A stretch of 64,000 nt of DNA from assembly GCF_027920745.1 (NCBI RefSeq), contig NZ_JAQIBB010000068.1, forward strand, positions 1 to 64,000. Reading direction: 5' to 3'. The notes beneath the pieces are model-generated. The model was not told the origin of the DNA. It did not search any database and saw nothing but the letters and a program-made list of their open reading frames with translations. Below are positions 17,653 to 26,160 of this stretch, one piece after another; positions within the stretch are counted from its first letter, which is position 1; each line of letters opens with the position of its first letter. A program made the position numbers and the translations under genes. Source of the stretch: Gallibacterium faecale (GTDB taxonomy: Bacteria; Pseudomonadota; Gammaproteobacteria; Enterobacterales; Pasteurellaceae).

Positions 17653-19107
17653 CTATACATCATAAGTAGTTGATGCGGTATCACCACCATGTCCAGTCCA
17701 GTTAGTATGGAAGAATTCACCGCGTGGTTTATCGGTACGTTCATAAGTATGTGCACCGAAGTAGTCACGTTGAGCTTGAAGTAAGTTTGCTGGTAAACGT
17801 GCCGTAGTATAACCATCTAAGAAGGTTAATGCAGATGCCATACAAGGCATTGGTAATCCAATTTCTACTGCTTTAGCAACGACTTGACGCCATGCAGTTA
17901 AACAATCTTTTAAGATGCTATTGAAATAAGGGTCAGAACCTAAGAATACGAGATCTGGATTTGCTGTATAAGCATCACGAATATTACCTAGGAATGCACT
18001 GCGGATAATGCAACCTTCACGCCATAAGAGGGCTGTATTACCATAGTTAAGATCCCATTGATAGTTTTCTGAGGCTTCACGAATTAACATAAAGCCTTGC
18101 GCATAAGAGATAATTTTTGATGCAAGTAATGCTTTACGTACCGCTTCTACCCATTCTTTCTTATCACCATTTACTGGTTGAATTGTATTATCAAATAATT
18201 TTGCAGCTGCTAGGCGTTGTTCTTTAAATGAAGAAACACAACGAGCAAAAACAGCTTCACTAATTAATGTTAATGGAATACCAAGATCTAACGCATTAAT
18301 TCCTGTCCATTTACCAGTTCCTTTTTGACCTGCAGTATCAAGAATTTTTTCAACTAATGGTTGACCATCTTCATCTTGGTAAGCAAGAATATCAGCAGTA
18401 ATATCAATTAAGTAGCTGCTTAATTCAGTGTTTTTCCATTCACTAAAGATCGCTTGCATTTCAGGATAACTTAACCCTAAACCCTCTTTGAGGAAGTGGT
18501 ATGCTTCACAAATTAATTGCATATCACCGTATTCAATCCCGTTATGTACCATTTTAACGAAATGACCAGCACCATCTTTACCTACCCAATCACAGCAAGG
18601 CTCACCTGCTGGTGTTTTAGCTGAAATAGCTTGTAGGATTGGTTTAACATATGGCCAAGCTTCTTCATTACCTCCTGGCATAATTGATGGACCACGTCTT
18701 GCCCCTTCTTCACCACCAGATACACCAGTACCAATAAAGCGAATACCTTTCTCTTTTAATGCCGCAACGCGACGGTTTGTATCCGGGTAATTTGAATTTC
18801 CACCATCAATAATAATATCGCCAGCTTCAAGATAAGGCACAAGATTATCAATGAATTGATCAATCACGTTTCCAGCACGTACCATTAACATAATTTTGCG
18901 TGGTTTTTCGAGTTTATCGACAAGATCTTGTAATGAATAAGCACCAATAATATTAGTCCCTTTTGCCGCACCTTGAAGAAATTCATCAACTTTTGAAGTT
19001 GTACGGTTATAAGCAACTACTTTAAACCCGTGGTCATTCATATTTAAAATGAGGTTTTGTCCCATTACCGCTAAACCGATAACACCAATATCGCCTTTTT
19101 GGCTCAT
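17653..19107 (-). CDS. gnd: 6-phosphogluconate dehydrogenase (decarboxylating)
   Basis: Gnd oxidises 6-phosphogluconate to ribulose 5-phosphate, CO2 and NADPH. The 484-residue protein has the Rossmann glycine motif near the N-terminus (GVIGLAVMGQNL), the signature VGKDGAGHFVKMVHNGIEYGD with the catalytic Lys, and the C-terminal NTNWTGHGG-type tail that reaches across the dimer. It ends the minus-strand run that begins with zwf. Four genes unrelated to the pathway lie between pgl and gnd. Confidence 0.97.
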   Translation of the reverse strand: MSQKGDIGVIGLAVMGQNLILNMNDHGFKVVAYNRTTSKVDEFLQGAAKGTNIIGAYSLQDLVDKLEKPRKIMLMVRAGNVIDQFIDNLVPYLEAGDIIIDGGNSNYPDTNRRVAALKEKGIRFIGTGVSGGEEGARRGPSIMPGGNEEAWPYVKPILQAISAKTPAGEPCCDWVGKDGAGHFVKMVHNGIEYGDMQLICEAYHFLKEGLGLSYPEMQAIFSEWKNTELSSYLIDITADILAYQDEDGQPLVEKILDTAGQKGTGKWTGINALDLGIPLTLISEAVFARCVSSFKEQRLAAAKLFDNTIQPVNGDKKEWVEAVRKALLASKIISYAQGFMLIREASENYQWDLNYGNTALLWREGCIIRSAFLGNIRDAYTANPDLVFLGSDPYFNSILKDCLTAWRQVVAKAVEIGLPMPCMASALTFLDGYTTARLPANLLQAQRDYFGAHTYERTDKPRGEFFHTNWTGHGGDTASTTYDV

Positions 19108-19170
19108 ATTTTGCTCCTGTATTTTCCCAATATTTAAGTTAACTATATTTGTTATATAGCTGTGAAACCT

Positions 19171-19560
19171 TTATTTTACCCATGCGCTTGGATGTTGGGT
19201 AAAACCAATATGCGGATAATAATTTATTGCCTGCGGTGCAGAGAGTAAAATAATTTTACATTCTGCATCAAGCTGCTCTTTTAAAGTTTGAATTAATTGT
19301 TTGCCAATGCCTTGTTTTTGCCATTGTTCACTTACCGCTAAATCACTTAGATAGCAACAATAGGCAAAATCTGTTACTGCACGAGCTGCACCTACCAGAT
19401 GTTCGCCGTGCCAAGCCGTAATTAATAGATCGGCGTGTTGTAACATCTTGGATATTTTATCAATATCATCAATTGGTCTGCGTGCACCAAGCGTTGTTTG
19501 CTTTAATAATTCAATATATTGTTGAGCTGTGAGTTGGGTATCTGTTCTATAAATAATCAT
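19171..19560 (-). CDS. GNAT-family N-acetyltransferase
   Basis: The 129-residue protein has the acetyl-CoA-binding motif A of the GNAT family (QKQGIGKQLI, about 83-92), preceded by the LSDLAVSEQW strand, and a C-terminal YYPHIGF motif common in the family. The substrate is unknown. GNAT proteins include some tRNA-targeting toxins, but there is no ribbon-helix-helix antitoxin beside it, so that reading is not supported. It lies between the orphan membrane protein and gnd on the same strand. Confidence 0.85.
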   Translation of the reverse strand: MIIYRTDTQLTAQQYIELLKQTTLGARRPIDDIDKISKMLQHADLLITAWHGEHLVGAARAVTDFAYCCYLSDLAVSEQWQKQGIGKQLIQTLKEQLDAECKIILLSAPQAINYYPHIGFTQHPSAWVK

Positions 19561-19586
19561 TGTTTCTGTCTTTTAAGTTATTGCGT

Positions 19587-20258
19587 TTATGGTTGTGAGA
19601 TACTCTTCTCTCCAGAACATATACTATTATTATTTCTCTCACAGTAGGTAACCATTTTAATAATGTTACTGCCTGGATAAATTACTAATGCTCTAAATTG
19701 ATCATTATCTAATTGGTTGATAAAAATTCTCGCATTGTCGGCTTTCCAACTGGCTAATTCAATATTGCTCATTGCGCCACTAATTAATAATTTTTTGTCA
19801 TTAATATAATGAAATGGCGGTACAAAATATTCTGTACTCTCTATTTTATTAATATAATGATTGTCGATACAATCGTCTAAATAATATTGTTTTTTATATT
19901 GATCACGAATCTGTTCAAAGGGTATTTCAGTGTAAGTTTCCTTGATTTTATCAAAATCTATCCATCGTTCTTTTTGATAATAGTGGTTATAACAATATTT
20001 CATTTCCCATTCTTGGAACCGAGTTTGTAAAACCAAGTTACTCTCGCCATATAATATCTTTTGTAAGATTATCTGATTATTTTGATTAATATTTTCAAAA
20101 GATCTTGTTGTGGTAATATAATCATCAATATAAAAAATAATAGAGATAACACCAAAAAGTAATAATATCCCAAAAATAAATACAACAATCGGAATAAATA
20201 TAATCATTAGGGGAATAAAAATAATCATCCCTATTTTTTGTTTTATATTTTTCACCAT
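19587..20258 (-). CDS. Hypothetical membrane-anchored protein
   Basis: I do not recognise this 223-residue protein. A strongly hydrophobic, Ile-rich segment covers about residues 8-44, long enough for one or two membrane helices. A polar region of about 180 residues follows, with many Tyr and Asn and two Cys near the C-terminus (CERNNNSICSG). The coding sequence is more AT-rich than its neighbours, which suggests later acquisition. It starts 3 nt after the MNT gene, as if translated with the HEPN/MNT pair. Confidence 0.6.
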   Translation of the reverse strand: MVKNIKQKIGMIIFIPLMIIFIPIVVFIFGILLLFGVISIIFYIDDYITTTRSFENINQNNQIILQKILYGESNLVLQTRFQEWEMKYCYNHYYQKERWIDFDKIKETYTEIPFEQIRDQYKKQYYLDDCIDNHYINKIESTEYFVPPFHYINDKKLLISGAMSNIELASWKADNARIFINQLDNDQFRALVIYPGSNIIKMVTYCERNNNSICSGEKSISQP

Positions 20259-20261
20259 AAA

Positions 20262-20567
20262 TTAAGAGCTTTTGGCTTGTATAACAACATATTTTTGCTT
20301 AATAATTTGCTGAAATTTTTGTGATGTTGCGACCCAATCCACTACATCTACCGTATAAGGTAAATCACTCTCTGAAAATGCATTTTCAACTTGACAGAGT
20401 GTTCTTAAATCAAGCGGTTGCTCACTTATTATCACTAAATCTAAATCAGAAAATGTAGTCGCTGTCCCTTTTACCCTTGAACCAAAAGCCCATACTTCAT
20501 AATTTGGCAAATAAGTCTGCAAAATTTGCTGCACAATAACTAAATGTTGCGGTTGAATATCAAGCAT
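20262..20567 (-). CDS. MNT-type nucleotidyltransferase (HI0073-like, putative antitoxin)
   Basis: The 101-residue minimal nucleotidyltransferase matches GSx10DxD exactly: Gly29-Ser30, then Asp41 and Asp43, with a third acidic residue at Asp74 or Asp77. Proteins of this kind pair with HEPN partners. In the MntA/HepT systems the MNT enzyme AMPylates the HEPN toxin and so neutralises it. It starts 1 nt after the HEPN stop codon, so the two are translationally linked. H. influenzae HI0073 is the closest named relative that I recognise. Confidence 0.88.
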   Translation of the reverse strand: MLDIQPQHLVIVQQILQTYLPNYEVWAFGSRVKGTATTFSDLDLVIISEQPLDLRTLCQVENAFSESDLPYTVDVVDWVATSQKFQQIIKQKYVVIQAKSS

Positions 20568-20568
20568 T

Positions 20569-20994
20569 TTAATTTCGCTGTTTTAGTTGTGTTAATAGTG
20601 TTTGTGCAGATTGCAGAAATCCCGAAATATCATGATAGATTTGCTGAGCTTTATTGTGATCATAAGTATCCGAGGTAATATTACGCATTTTACGATATAA
20701 CAACCAATCATCCATACTTGTGATTAATCCTGCTTTTGCACTCAAACGCAAAACATCTCTAAAGTCGCTACTATCAATTTCTTCAGGTGTTTCAACTATT
20801 TGCTTTAATTGTCGTTTGAGCATTTTGATACTTAACTCATAGACAAATTCAAATTTTTGAATTGCCCCTGCAATTAATGTATCTTGCACGATACTTTCTT
20901 GTTGATTAAACCATTGTTTATCAGCTAACTTTTCAATTGTATCGTGAAGAGAGATAAACGCATTTTCTAATACTGACAGATCAAGTTTTTCCAT
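20569..20994 (-). CDS. HEPN-domain nucleotidyltransferase partner (HI0074-like)
   Basis: The 141-residue helical protein is of the HI0074 (nucleotidyltransferase substrate-binding) type, a HEPN-fold subgroup. The family block is present as YRKMRNITSDTYDHNKA (about 100-116). HEPN RNases use Rx4-6H. Counting from Arg104, the usual His position holds Asp109 (GAT at 20668-20670), and the next His is at 113. It may therefore be inactive as an RNase, or use a shifted residue. It begins 19 nt after pgl and sits inside the zwf-pgl-gnd run. Confidence 0.85.
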   Translation of the reverse strand: MEKLDLSVLENAFISLHDTIEKLADKQWFNQQESIVQDTLIAGAIQKFEFVYELSIKMLKRQLKQIVETPEEIDSSDFRDVLRLSAKAGLITSMDDWLLYRKMRNITSDTYDHNKAQQIYHDISGFLQSAQTLLTQLKQRN

Positions 20995-21013
20995 TAGTTA
21001 CCTCTCATATTGC

Positions 21014-21724
21014 TTACAATAAAGCCGCTGCCTCTTTATCTAAATACCACTCTGTCATACCCTGTTGAGATTTAATTTTCGCTGCAGGATAAGGTAAATC
21101 TTCAGCGGCAGTCGTTTGAATCTGATTCAGAATTTTGGCTTTGCTAACACCAGTTACCAAATAGGTAACTCGTTTTGCATTTTCAATTAAGCGTGCTGTT
21201 TTAGAAATACGATACTGCCCACTTTCAGGATGTTGTGCAATCAGCGCTAGATTTGGATCAGCAAAATTGGTTTGATGTGGGAATAAAGAGGCAGTATGCC
21301 CATCAGTTCCCATACCAAGAATAACCCAATCAAAAACAGGTAAGCCATTTTGTGTTGTTGCAATAGCTTGCAGATCTTGTTCAAAACGTACTAATCCTTG
21401 CTCTGGTGTTAATTCACCATAAATACGATGGATATTTTCATTCGGAATCGCAATATGATCGAATAATAAACGTTGCACCTCACCATAATTACTTTCTGGA
21501 TCAGATGGTGGCACACAACGTTCATCTCCCCACCAAAAATGTAAATTTTGCCATTGAATTGCTGTGTTATAGGGTGGTTTTGCTAAAGTCTGAAACAATA
21601 ATTTAGGCGTACTGCCACCTGATAAGGAAATATGGATTGCAGTTCCTAATTGACTATAACGCTTAAACTCTTCGGCAATATGTTCTACAGCTGCTTGTGC
21701 AGTGGTAAAAATTTGGTAATTCAT
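21014..21724 (-). CDS. pgl: 6-phosphogluconolactonase
   Basis: Pgl hydrolyses 6-phosphogluconolactone made by Zwf. The 236-residue protein is of the DevB/SOL type, with the N-terminal ISLSGGSTPKLLFQTL, the FWWGDERCVP motif, and ILGMGTDGHTASLFP. It starts 2 nt after the zwf stop codon, so the two are translationally coupled. Confidence 0.96.
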   Translation of the reverse strand: MNYQIFTTAQAAVEHIAEEFKRYSQLGTAIHISLSGGSTPKLLFQTLAKPPYNTAIQWQNLHFWWGDERCVPPSDPESNYGEVQRLLFDHIAIPNENIHRIYGELTPEQGLVRFEQDLQAIATTQNGLPVFDWVILGMGTDGHTASLFPHQTNFADPNLALIAQHPESGQYRISKTARLIENAKRVTYLVTGVSKAKILNQIQTTAAEDLPYPAAKIKSQQGMTEWYLDKEAAALL

Positions 21725-21726
21725 AT

Positions 21727-23226
21727 TTATAGCTCGCAGTAATTGGTATCAGTAAGATTTTTACAAGGGAAACGCCATTCACGTTGGCTACGACTCATAA
21801 GTTTATCTGCCGCATCAGGTCCCCAAGTTCCACACGCATAACCATGAATTTTTGGATTGCCTGCTTTGTAATCTAAAATTGGTTGTACAAATTGCCATGC
21901 TGCTTGCACTGCATCACTACGCGTAAACAGGGTTGCATCGCCATTTAATGCATCGAGTAATAGGCGTTCATAAGCTGAGAATAAATGCCCTTCAGCAATA
22001 GAATCATAGTGGAAATCCATTGCAACTTCTTTTGCTTTAAAGCCAGAACCTGGTTGTTTTAAACCAAAACTCATCACAATACCTTCATCTGGTTGAATAC
22101 GGATAATTAATTTATTTTCTGGCGCATTCATATTAAACACTGGATGAGGTGTTTTCTTGAAGTGGATAACAATTTCGGTAACACGTGTTGGCATCCGTTT
22201 ACCACTACGCACATAGAATGGAACACCACTCCAACGCCAGTTATCAATCGTTAAGCGTAATGCGACATAGGTTTCGGTACGAGATTGAGGATCGACGCCT
22301 TTTTCTTCTCGATAGCCCGGTAATTCTACACCACGAACTTTAGAACGGGTGTATTGCCCTAAAACGAGATTTTCTTCTAAGGATTCTGCGGTTAATGGAT
22401 GTAGGCTTTGTAATACTTTCACTACTTCATCACGCATTGATTTTGCATTGATAACGGCTGGACTTTCCATTGCCACTAAAGCGAGAACTTGTAGTAAATG
22501 GTTTTGGAACATATCACGCATTGCACCAGAACCATCGTAATAACCGCCTCGTTCTTCAACACCTAAGGCTTCAGCACCGGTGATTTCTACATAATCAATA
22601 TAGTTTCGATTCCATAATGGTTCAAATAGACCATTAGAAAAACGTAATACTAATAAATTTTGTACAGTTTCTTTACCTAAATAGTGATCGATACGATAGA
22701 TTTGGTGCTCTGCAAAGGATTGATGGATTTTGTCATCTAAATCAATGGAAGATTGCAAATCATAACCAAATGGTTTTTCAACAATTAGACGTTTCCAACC
22801 TTCAGATTCATCGTTTAAATTATGTGCTGCCAGACATTCTGGAATAACCCCATATAAACTTGGTGGTGTTGATAAATAATACAGAACGTTATGCTGACCA
22901 TTATGACGAAAGTTCAATTCAACTAAGCGATTTTTGATTTTTTCATAATCATTAACGTTTTTGGTATCAATCGCTTGATAATAAATATGTTGCAAGAAGG
23001 CTTCTAAAATGCCTTCATTCACTTTTTCATTTTCAATTAGGCTTTGGCGTAATTTATCACGAAATGCATTATCACTATATTCAGTACGACTTACGCCTAA
23101 AATAGCAAAATCATCTGAAAGCTGTTCATTTTCAAAAAGTTGGTACAATGCAGGGATCAATTTACGGTGTGTAAGATCGCCTGATGCACCAAAAATAACG
23201 ATAGTATTATTTTCTGGTTTTTGCAT
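21727..23226 (-). CDS. zwf: Glucose-6-phosphate 1-dehydrogenase
   Basis: Zwf oxidises glucose 6-phosphate with NADP+, opening the oxidative pentose phosphate pathway. The 499-residue protein has the N-terminal FGASGDLTHRKL nucleotide motif, EKPFGYD, and the active-site RIDHYLGKE signature. It heads the minus-strand run zwf-pgl-HEPN-MNT-orphan-GNAT-gnd. A strong terminator upstream isolates it from cysQ. Confidence 0.97.
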   Translation of the reverse strand: MQKPENNTIVIFGASGDLTHRKLIPALYQLFENEQLSDDFAILGVSRTEYSDNAFRDKLRQSLIENEKVNEGILEAFLQHIYYQAIDTKNVNDYEKIKNRLVELNFRHNGQHNVLYYLSTPPSLYGVIPECLAAHNLNDESEGWKRLIVEKPFGYDLQSSIDLDDKIHQSFAEHQIYRIDHYLGKETVQNLLVLRFSNGLFEPLWNRNYIDYVEITGAEALGVEERGGYYDGSGAMRDMFQNHLLQVLALVAMESPAVINAKSMRDEVVKVLQSLHPLTAESLEENLVLGQYTRSKVRGVELPGYREEKGVDPQSRTETYVALRLTIDNWRWSGVPFYVRSGKRMPTRVTEIVIHFKKTPHPVFNMNAPENKLIIRIQPDEGIVMSFGLKQPGSGFKAKEVAMDFHYDSIAEGHLFSAYERLLLDALNGDATLFTRSDAVQAAWQFVQPILDYKAGNPKIHGYACGTWGPDAADKLMSRSQREWRFPCKNLTDTNYCEL

Positions 23227-23280
23227 ATCTTTGAATTCCTACCTATAACGACTTTAAACTTTGTTAGTACTATCATCTTA

Positions 23281-23316
23281 CGGATAAAACCGATTAAGGC
23301 TAATCGGTTTTATCTA
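23281..23316 (-). terminator. Terminator between cysQ and zwf
   Basis: GATAAAACCGATTA (23283-23296) and TAATCGGTTTTATC (23301-23314) are perfect inverted repeats of 14 nt around a 4-nt loop. Read on the minus strand the 3' arm ends with a short T tract, consistent with an intrinsic terminator of cysQ. A protein-binding role at the zwf promoter is also possible. Confidence 0.7.
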
Positions 23317-23328
23317 AGGTAATGATAA

Positions 23329-24138
23329 CTATTGTTGTAATAAAATTTGACGCCAATCCCAGTGCCGATCTCCCACAACAATAAAATGTGGGTTCACAAA
23401 GGTATTGCGTTGATTATATGTGAGCGGTTGTTGTGAAAGTGTGAAAATATCACCGCCACTTTCCTGTAAAATTAACTGTGCAGCAGCGGTATCCCATTCG
23501 CCTGTATCACCTAAACGAATATAGCAGTCACATTGTTGGCGTGCAACTAATGTACTTTTCAAGCCACTTGAACCATAAGTAATAAATTGATAATTAAATT
23601 TAGGATTTAATACAGATAAAACTTTCTGCTGATTATTACTTTTACCAATCGCAATTGTAATTGGTTTTTGCGGATCGAACGGATGGCGGCTATTTAAAGG
23701 TTGTAGTTGTTGATTTTGACGGAAGAATGCACCTTGACCTTTAACTGCATAGAATGTCTGATTTAGTACAGGAGCATGGATAATGCCAATAATAGGGTGT
23801 TGCTCTTCGATAAGTGCAATCAGTACAGAAAATTGATCTGTGCGATCAATAAATTGTTGGGTGCCATCTAGGGGATCAATTAACCAATAGCGTTGCCATT
23901 TTTGGCGTTCAGCTAAGGGAATTGCACAATTTTCTTCAGAAAGTACAGGAGTATAGGGATCAATTTGCTGTAAAGCTTGTACAAGATAGCGACTGACAGC
24001 CAGATCAGCCTCTGTAACAGGAGTATGATCGGCTTTAATTTTAATATTTACTTTGTGTTGGTAGAACGTTTTTAACTGTTCGCCAGCTTGATAAGCGATA
24101 TTCAATGCTTGTTCGAGCAAGGTTGAGAGTGATTGCAT
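23329..24138 (-). CDS. cysQ: 3'(2'),5'-bisphosphate nucleotidase CysQ
   Basis: CysQ removes the 3' phosphate of PAP/PAPS, clearing a by-product of sulfate assimilation. The 269-residue inositol-monophosphatase-fold protein has the metal motifs TPVTEADL (about 39-46), SEEN (67-70), DPLDGT (88-93) and GEWDTAAAQLIL. It starts 10 nt after nudE and is closed by the hairpin before zwf. Confidence 0.94.
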   Translation of the reverse strand: MQSLSTLLEQALNIAYQAGEQLKTFYQHKVNIKIKADHTPVTEADLAVSRYLVQALQQIDPYTPVLSEENCAIPLAERQKWQRYWLIDPLDGTQQFIDRTDQFSVLIALIEEQHPIIGIIHAPVLNQTFYAVKGQGAFFRQNQQLQPLNSRHPFDPQKPITIAIGKSNNQQKVLSVLNPKFNYQFITYGSSGLKSTLVARQQCDCYIRLGDTGEWDTAAAQLILQESGGDIFTLSQQPLTYNQRNTFVNPHFIVVGDRHWDWRQILLQQ

Positions 24139-24148
24139 ATTGATTTCA

Positions 24149-24691
24149 TTACCTCTGTGCCAAATGTTTTTTTAATAAGAATAGTGCCGATAAATTCCGG
24201 GCTTCATTAAATTTAGGATCGTCTAATAGCTCGTCTATTTTGTCTAATGGATAACGAACTAATTGCAGCGCCTCAGGTTCATCTCCCTCTAAACGACTAG
24301 GATAAAGTGATTCAGCTAATAGAATATGCATTGGGTTATTCATATAGCCTGGGGAGCTGATTAGCGTTCTTAATAAGGTGAATTGTTTAGCCGCAAAGCC
24401 AATTTCTTCTTGTAATTCTCTATTGGCACTTTGTTCTGGTGTTTCGCCAATTTCCATTAATCCTTTTGGGAAACCTAATTCGTACTGTTCGGTACCAACG
24501 GCATATTCATAGGTTAATAATAAATTTTGCTGGTCATCTATGGCTAAAATCATCACTGCACTACGGCTAGCAGGTTTGAAGCGTTCATAAGTACGCAATT
24601 CCCCATTAGAAAAACGAAGATCAACCGATTGAATTTCAAAAAGACGGGATTTTGCTGCTAATTGAATAGATAAAATTTCAGGTTTTTTCAT
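24149..24691 (-). CDS. nudE: ADP compounds hydrolase NudE
   Basis: NudE hydrolyses ADP-ribose, NADH and diadenosine polyphosphates. The 180-residue protein has the Nudix box GLMEIGETPEQSANRELQEE and ends with a helical tail. The start at ATG 24691 has a GGAGGTG ribosome-binding site; a longer in-frame start at 24772 is rejected for lack of one. It is divergent from hslR and runs into cysQ, as in other gammaproteobacteria (nudE-cysQ). Confidence 0.93.
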   Translation of the reverse strand: MKKPEILSIQLAAKSRLFEIQSVDLRFSNGELRTYERFKPASRSAVMILAIDDQQNLLLTYEYAVGTEQYELGFPKGLMEIGETPEQSANRELQEEIGFAAKQFTLLRTLISSPGYMNNPMHILLAESLYPSRLEGDEPEALQLVRYPLDKIDELLDDPKFNEARNLSALFLLKKHLAQR

Positions 24692-24822
24692 AAAAAATTC
24701 ACCTCCGCACGATTTTTTTGTTGTGATAATTGATGTGCTTTGTTTTACAAAAAACGAGAGTAACGATACCATAATTGCTGCAATTATTCGAACGCTTAGT
24801 CAGCAAATTTGTGAGAGAACGG

Positions 24823-25230
24823 ATGAGAAAAGATAAACAACAGGAAGAACAAGAATCTTACCGTCTTGATAAATGGTTATGGGCGGCACGTTTTTATAAG
24901 ACTCGCACTTTAGCCCGAGAAATGGTTGATGGAGGTAAGGTTCATTATAATGGACAGCGTACTAAACCAAGTAAAGAGGTTGAAGTGGGAGCGATGATTA
25001 AACTTAGACAAGGTAACGATGAGAAAGAAGTTGAAGTTCTTGCTTTGTCAAATCAACGTAGGGCTGCGCCACTGGCACAACAACTTTATCGGGAAACGGA
25101 AGAAAGCATTAAGAAAAGAGAACAAATTGCTTGGGCAAGAAAAGCTAATGCGTTATCTATGCCAAATCCAGAGCGGCGACCAAATAAAAAAGAGCGTCGA
25201 GATCTTCTTAAATTTAAATATCAACAATAA
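24823..25230 (+). CDS. hslR: Heat shock protein 15 (ribosome-associated)
   Basis: Hsp15 has an S4 RNA-binding domain and recycles 50S subunits carrying a stalled peptidyl-tRNA. The 135-residue product has RLDKWLWAARFYKTRTLARE and GGKVHYNGQRTKPSK, the S4 core, and a basic tail (RRPNKKERRDLLKF). I placed the start at ATG 24823 after GAGAG. A TTG 48 nt upstream would add residues absent from the family. greB starts 3 nt downstream. Confidence 0.93.
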   Translation: MRKDKQQEEQESYRLDKWLWAARFYKTRTLAREMVDGGKVHYNGQRTKPSKEVEVGAMIKLRQGNDEKEVEVLALSNQRRAAPLAQQLYRETEESIKKREQIAWARKANALSMPNPERRPNKKERRDLLKFKYQQ

Positions 25231-25233
25231 TCT

Positions 25234-25722
25234 ATGGCGAAATCAAATTATATTACTAGAGCAGGTTGGAATAGCTTGGATCAGGAGCTGAAATATTTAT
25301 GGAAAGTGGAAAGACCGCAAGTAACGCAAGCGGTTTCTGATGCAGCAGCTTTAGGTGATCGAAGTGAAAATGCAGAATATATTTATGGTAAACGTCGTTT
25401 ACGTGAAATTGATCGCCGGGTACGTTTTTTAACCAAGCGTTTAGAAGTATTACAGATTGTTGATTATCATCCTCGTCAAGAGGGAAAAGTATTTTTTGGT
25501 GCTTGGGTTGAGCTGGAAACAGAAGAGGGTGAAGTAAAACAATATCGTATTGTGGGCTGTGATGAATTTGATCCAGCAAAAAATTGGATCTCAATTGATT
25601 CTCCAGTGGCAAGAGCTTTAATTGGGAAAGCGGTTGATGATGAAGTCGATGTGGAAACGCCTTCCGGTAGGATTTTGTTTTATATTAATAAAATTTGGTA
25701 TGAAAAACAGAGCGGATTATAG
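25234..25722 (+). CDS. greB: Transcription elongation factor GreB
   Basis: GreB inserts its coiled coil into the RNA polymerase secondary channel and triggers cleavage of backtracked RNA. The 162-residue protein has the N-terminal coiled coil with the acidic tip (GDRSENAEYIYGKRRLRE) and the C-terminal FKBP-like domain (SPVARALIGKAVDDEVDV). The basic RRVRFLTKRLEVL linker is typical of GreB rather than GreA. Its stop codon overlaps the end of convergent rseC by 6 nt. Confidence 0.96.
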   Translation: MAKSNYITRAGWNSLDQELKYLWKVERPQVTQAVSDAAALGDRSENAEYIYGKRRLREIDRRVRFLTKRLEVLQIVDYHPRQEGKVFFGAWVELETEEGEVKQYRIVGCDEFDPAKNWISIDSPVARALIGKAVDDEVDVETPSGRILFYINKIWYEKQSGL

Positions 25723-26160
25723 AATCCGCTCAATGAGATGTGGTTGATATTTCTGTTGTTTTTGTAGGCGGCGATTAATCAATTTTACGCCGAGGAAAGC
25801 CATAGTCGTTGTGAGTAGAGTAAATAAAATATTTTGCCATTCTTGAGAGAACCAATAGCTTCCCAGTAATACACTGATTATTAATACACATAGTGGGATA
25901 GTGTAAGCAATAAAAGCTAATCTAAGCAAAGATTGTTCTGGCAAACCAATTTCTACTGTTTCGCCAATTCGCATTGGTCGTGAACAAGGAAAGGTGAATT
26001 GATACCGTGTTGATTTTCCTGTTAATTCTGTAAGTGCAGCAGTGCCACAATTTGCTTTTGCTGCACAACCTCCACATCCTCCACATCCTTGATTAGCTTG
26101 ACATTCGACAGTGACAACCCCAGCTTGATAATCAATGACAACAGCTTTTTCAGTAATCAT
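25717..26160 (-). CDS. rseC: SoxR-reducing / sigma-E regulatory protein RseC
   Basis: The 147-residue inner-membrane protein has an N-terminal soluble part with a Cys cluster (CQANQGCGGCGGCAAKANCG, about 19-38), two membrane helices (about 75-95 and 103-123) and a basic tail. RseC belongs to the rpoE operon and also to the SoxR-reducing system in E. coli. It overlaps rseB by 4 nt and is the last gene of the operon. Confidence 0.92.
   Translation of the reverse strand: MITEKAVVIDYQAGVVTVECQANQGCGGCGGCAAKANCGTAALTELTGKSTRYQFTFPCSRPMRIGETVEIGLPEQSLLRLAFIAYTIPLCVLIISVLLGSYWFSQEWQNILFTLLTTTMAFLGVKLINRRLQKQQKYQPHLIERIL

Noticed and set aside
19171..19560. GNAT protein as a TacT-type toxin.
   Set aside because: No ribbon-helix-helix antitoxin gene is adjacent, so only the general family is supported.
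20411..20418. CAAGCGGT, the core of the Actinobacillus-type DNA uptake sequence; also at 25327-25334, 53193-53200 and 58176-58183 (minus).
   Set aside because: I found only about four copies, against roughly one expected by chance in 64 kb. None has the full ACAAGCGGTC core. The density is too low to call uptake-signal repeats from this window alone.
24692..24772. Longer N-terminus for NudE, in frame from 24772.
   Set aside because: The GGAGGTG ribosome-binding site precedes ATG 24691, and the extra residues are not typical of NudE.
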